Source: Fidelibacterota bacterium 46_43 (GTDB lineage Bacteria; Fidelibacterota; Fidelibacteria; Fidelibacterales; Fidelibacteraceae). Taken from it: a stretch of 6,792 nt of DNA. Position numbers and translations under genes: made by a program. The DNA lies in the NCBI GenBank assembly GCA_001509335.1, contig LGGY01000178.1:1-6792 (forward strand). Reading direction: 5' to 3'. Positions within the stretch are counted from its first letter, which is position 1. Each line of letters opens with the position of its first letter. The notes below the pieces were generated by a model. It was not told the DNA's origin, ran no database searches, and worked only from the letters and a program-made list of their open reading frames with translations. Positions 6,310-6,792 of the stretch are shown here, one piece after another.

Positions 6310-6342
6310 AGCACCAAACCACAAATCCCCAGCCTCACCTCA

Positions 6343-6390
6343 TTTGAACGTTTAAACGTCTGAACGTCTCAACCTCTAAACGTCTCAGCG
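6343..6390. repeat. Six tandem copies of an 8-base unit, consensus TCTNAACG
   Basis: Six contiguous 8-base units begin at 6343, 6351, 6359, 6367, 6375 and 6383. Two match the plus-strand consensus TCTNAACG exactly and four differ at one position. The fourth base varies (G, A, G, C, A, C in order) while the rest is nearly fixed. Units 1-2 and the start of unit 3 create the 12-base palindrome ACGTTTAAACGT (6348-6359). Units 4 (most), 5 and 6 lie inside the 3' end of the minus-strand epimerase gene. There are no spacers, so it is not a CRISPR array. It looks like a microsatellite-type array or a short dispersed genomic repeat. Confidence 0.9.
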
Positions 6391-6792
6391 TAAAAAATCC
6401 CCTCCAAAATTTCCACAATCCTTCCCGCGGTCTGACCATCCCAGAATTTTGGTATCTTTCCGGTTTTTCCTTTCCCATTCAGGATAAGTTGAACCTCTTT
6501 TTCAATATCATCCACAGTAATCAGTTTATTGGAGCCCTCCCAAATGGTTACAGGTCTTTCCGTCGAAGGACGGATGGTCAGACAGGGAATATTCAGGGCT
6601 GTCGTTTCTTCCTGAATCCCTCCGGAATCTGTCAGAGCGAATGCCGAATGCCGGATAAAGTAAATAAATTCAAGATAACCTACAGGTTCCGTTAAAAAAA
6701 TGGAATCATACGAAGCCAAAATATCATAGAGACCGAATTTTCTTAAATTTTTAACAGTCCGTGGATGAATGGGAAAGAGCAGGGGGACTTTT
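6369..6792 (-). CDS. wecB: UDP-N-acetylglucosamine 2-epimerase (non-hydrolysing), 5' end outside window
   Basis: This cytoplasmic enzyme interconverts UDP-GlcNAc and UDP-ManNAc, supplying ManNAc-type sugars for surface polysaccharides. The last 140 residues of an expected roughly 370 are visible, and the frame stays open to the window edge. A TTG at 6719 could be mistaken for a start, but the sequence before it (FPIHPRT) is family sequence. Motifs in order: HPRT, then LTEPVGYLEF, TDSGGIQEET (the UDP-binding signature), CLTIRPSTERPVT, and the C-terminal helix AGRIVEIL. The C-terminus is unusual: after ILEGIFY the last six residues (AETFRG) and the TGA stop are encoded by an 8-base tandem repeat array that continues past the stop. 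The catalytic core is not affected. It is transcribed toward thioredoxin on the same strand, but a gap of about 380 bases suggests they are separate units. Confidence 0.93.
   Translation of the reverse strand, partial: KVPLLFPIHPRTVKNLRKFGLYDILASYDSIFLTEPVGYLEFIYFIRHSAFALTDSGGIQEETTALNIPCLTIRPSTERPVTIWEGSNKLITVDDIEKEVQLILNGKGKTGKIPKFWDGQTAGRIVEILEGIFYAETFRG

Larger units (their letters stand above)
5992..6342. other. AT-rich intergenic region without a convincing gene
   Basis: About 350 bases separate the thioredoxin start from the 8-base repeat array. The part from about 6100 to 6310 is markedly richer in A+T than the flanking genes. I find no reading frame with a ribosome-binding site and family resemblance, and no tRNA or recognisable RNA fold. 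It contains the candidate thioredoxin promoter, an inverted repeat CTGTA-N5-TACAG (6058-6072), a 7-bp inverted repeat around CCCCGGGG (6209-6235) and two imperfect 16-base direct repeats (6265-6280, 6294-6309). No terminator with a T tract was found for the epimerase gene that ends beyond it. Confidence 0.6.

Noticed and set aside
6343..6390. The 8-base array as a CRISPR array
   Set aside because: The units are directly contiguous with no spacers and far too short for CRISPR repeats.
6717..6719. TTG as the start codon of the epimerase
   Set aside because: The frame continues to the window edge with family sequence (FPIHPRT) ahead of it; the gene is cut by the window, not short.

Overview
The window reads as a chromosomal piece of a Gram-negative bacterium. 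A Kdo transferase (needed only to build lipopolysaccharide) and a nucleotide-sugar epimerase at the far end support an outer membrane with surface polysaccharide. I recall the ftsY-rimO adjacency and this style of thioredoxin from Bacteroidota and relatives, so a member of the wider FCB group is my best guess, with low confidence. Coding regions have medium G+C; the one long non-coding stretch is clearly AT-rich.

Positions 1-5569, plus strand: six genes that look like one transcription unit. In order they are the Kdo transferase (waaA/kdtA, 5' end cut off by the window), two adjacent small ABC ATPases resembling the ATPase pair of ECF-type (energy-coupling factor) importers, a CDP-alcohol phosphatidyltransferase, the SRP receptor FtsY, and the ribosomal protein S12 methylthiotransferase RimO. 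The first two genes overlap by 17 bases, and the next gap is 3 bases. A 90-base gap precedes the phosphatidyltransferase, and gaps of 13 and about 77 bases follow. The common theme is the cell envelope (LPS core, phospholipid head groups, membrane-protein targeting), plus a ribosome-modification gene.

Positions 5570-5625: a hairpin with T-rich tails on both sides, a good candidate bidirectional terminator between converging rimO and thioredoxin. Positions 5626-5991, minus strand: a thioredoxin with a WCQPC active site, a GTG start and a strong Shine-Dalgarno sequence.

Positions 5992-6342: an AT-rich region without a convincing gene. It holds a possible thioredoxin promoter, two small inverted repeats and a pair of imperfect 16-base direct repeats. 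Positions 6343-6390: six tandem copies of an 8-base unit with consensus TCTNAACG. The array runs into the 3' end of a minus-strand UDP-N-acetylglucosamine 2-epimerase gene (6369 to the window edge, 5' end missing) and supplies its last six codons and its stop.

Most of the window is ordinary housekeeping sequence. The two points most worth a second look are the 8-base array that has become the tail of the epimerase gene, and the ABC ATPase pair, whose non-consensus residues would all fall in the same one of the two composite ATP sites of a heterodimer. No complete undescribed system is evident.
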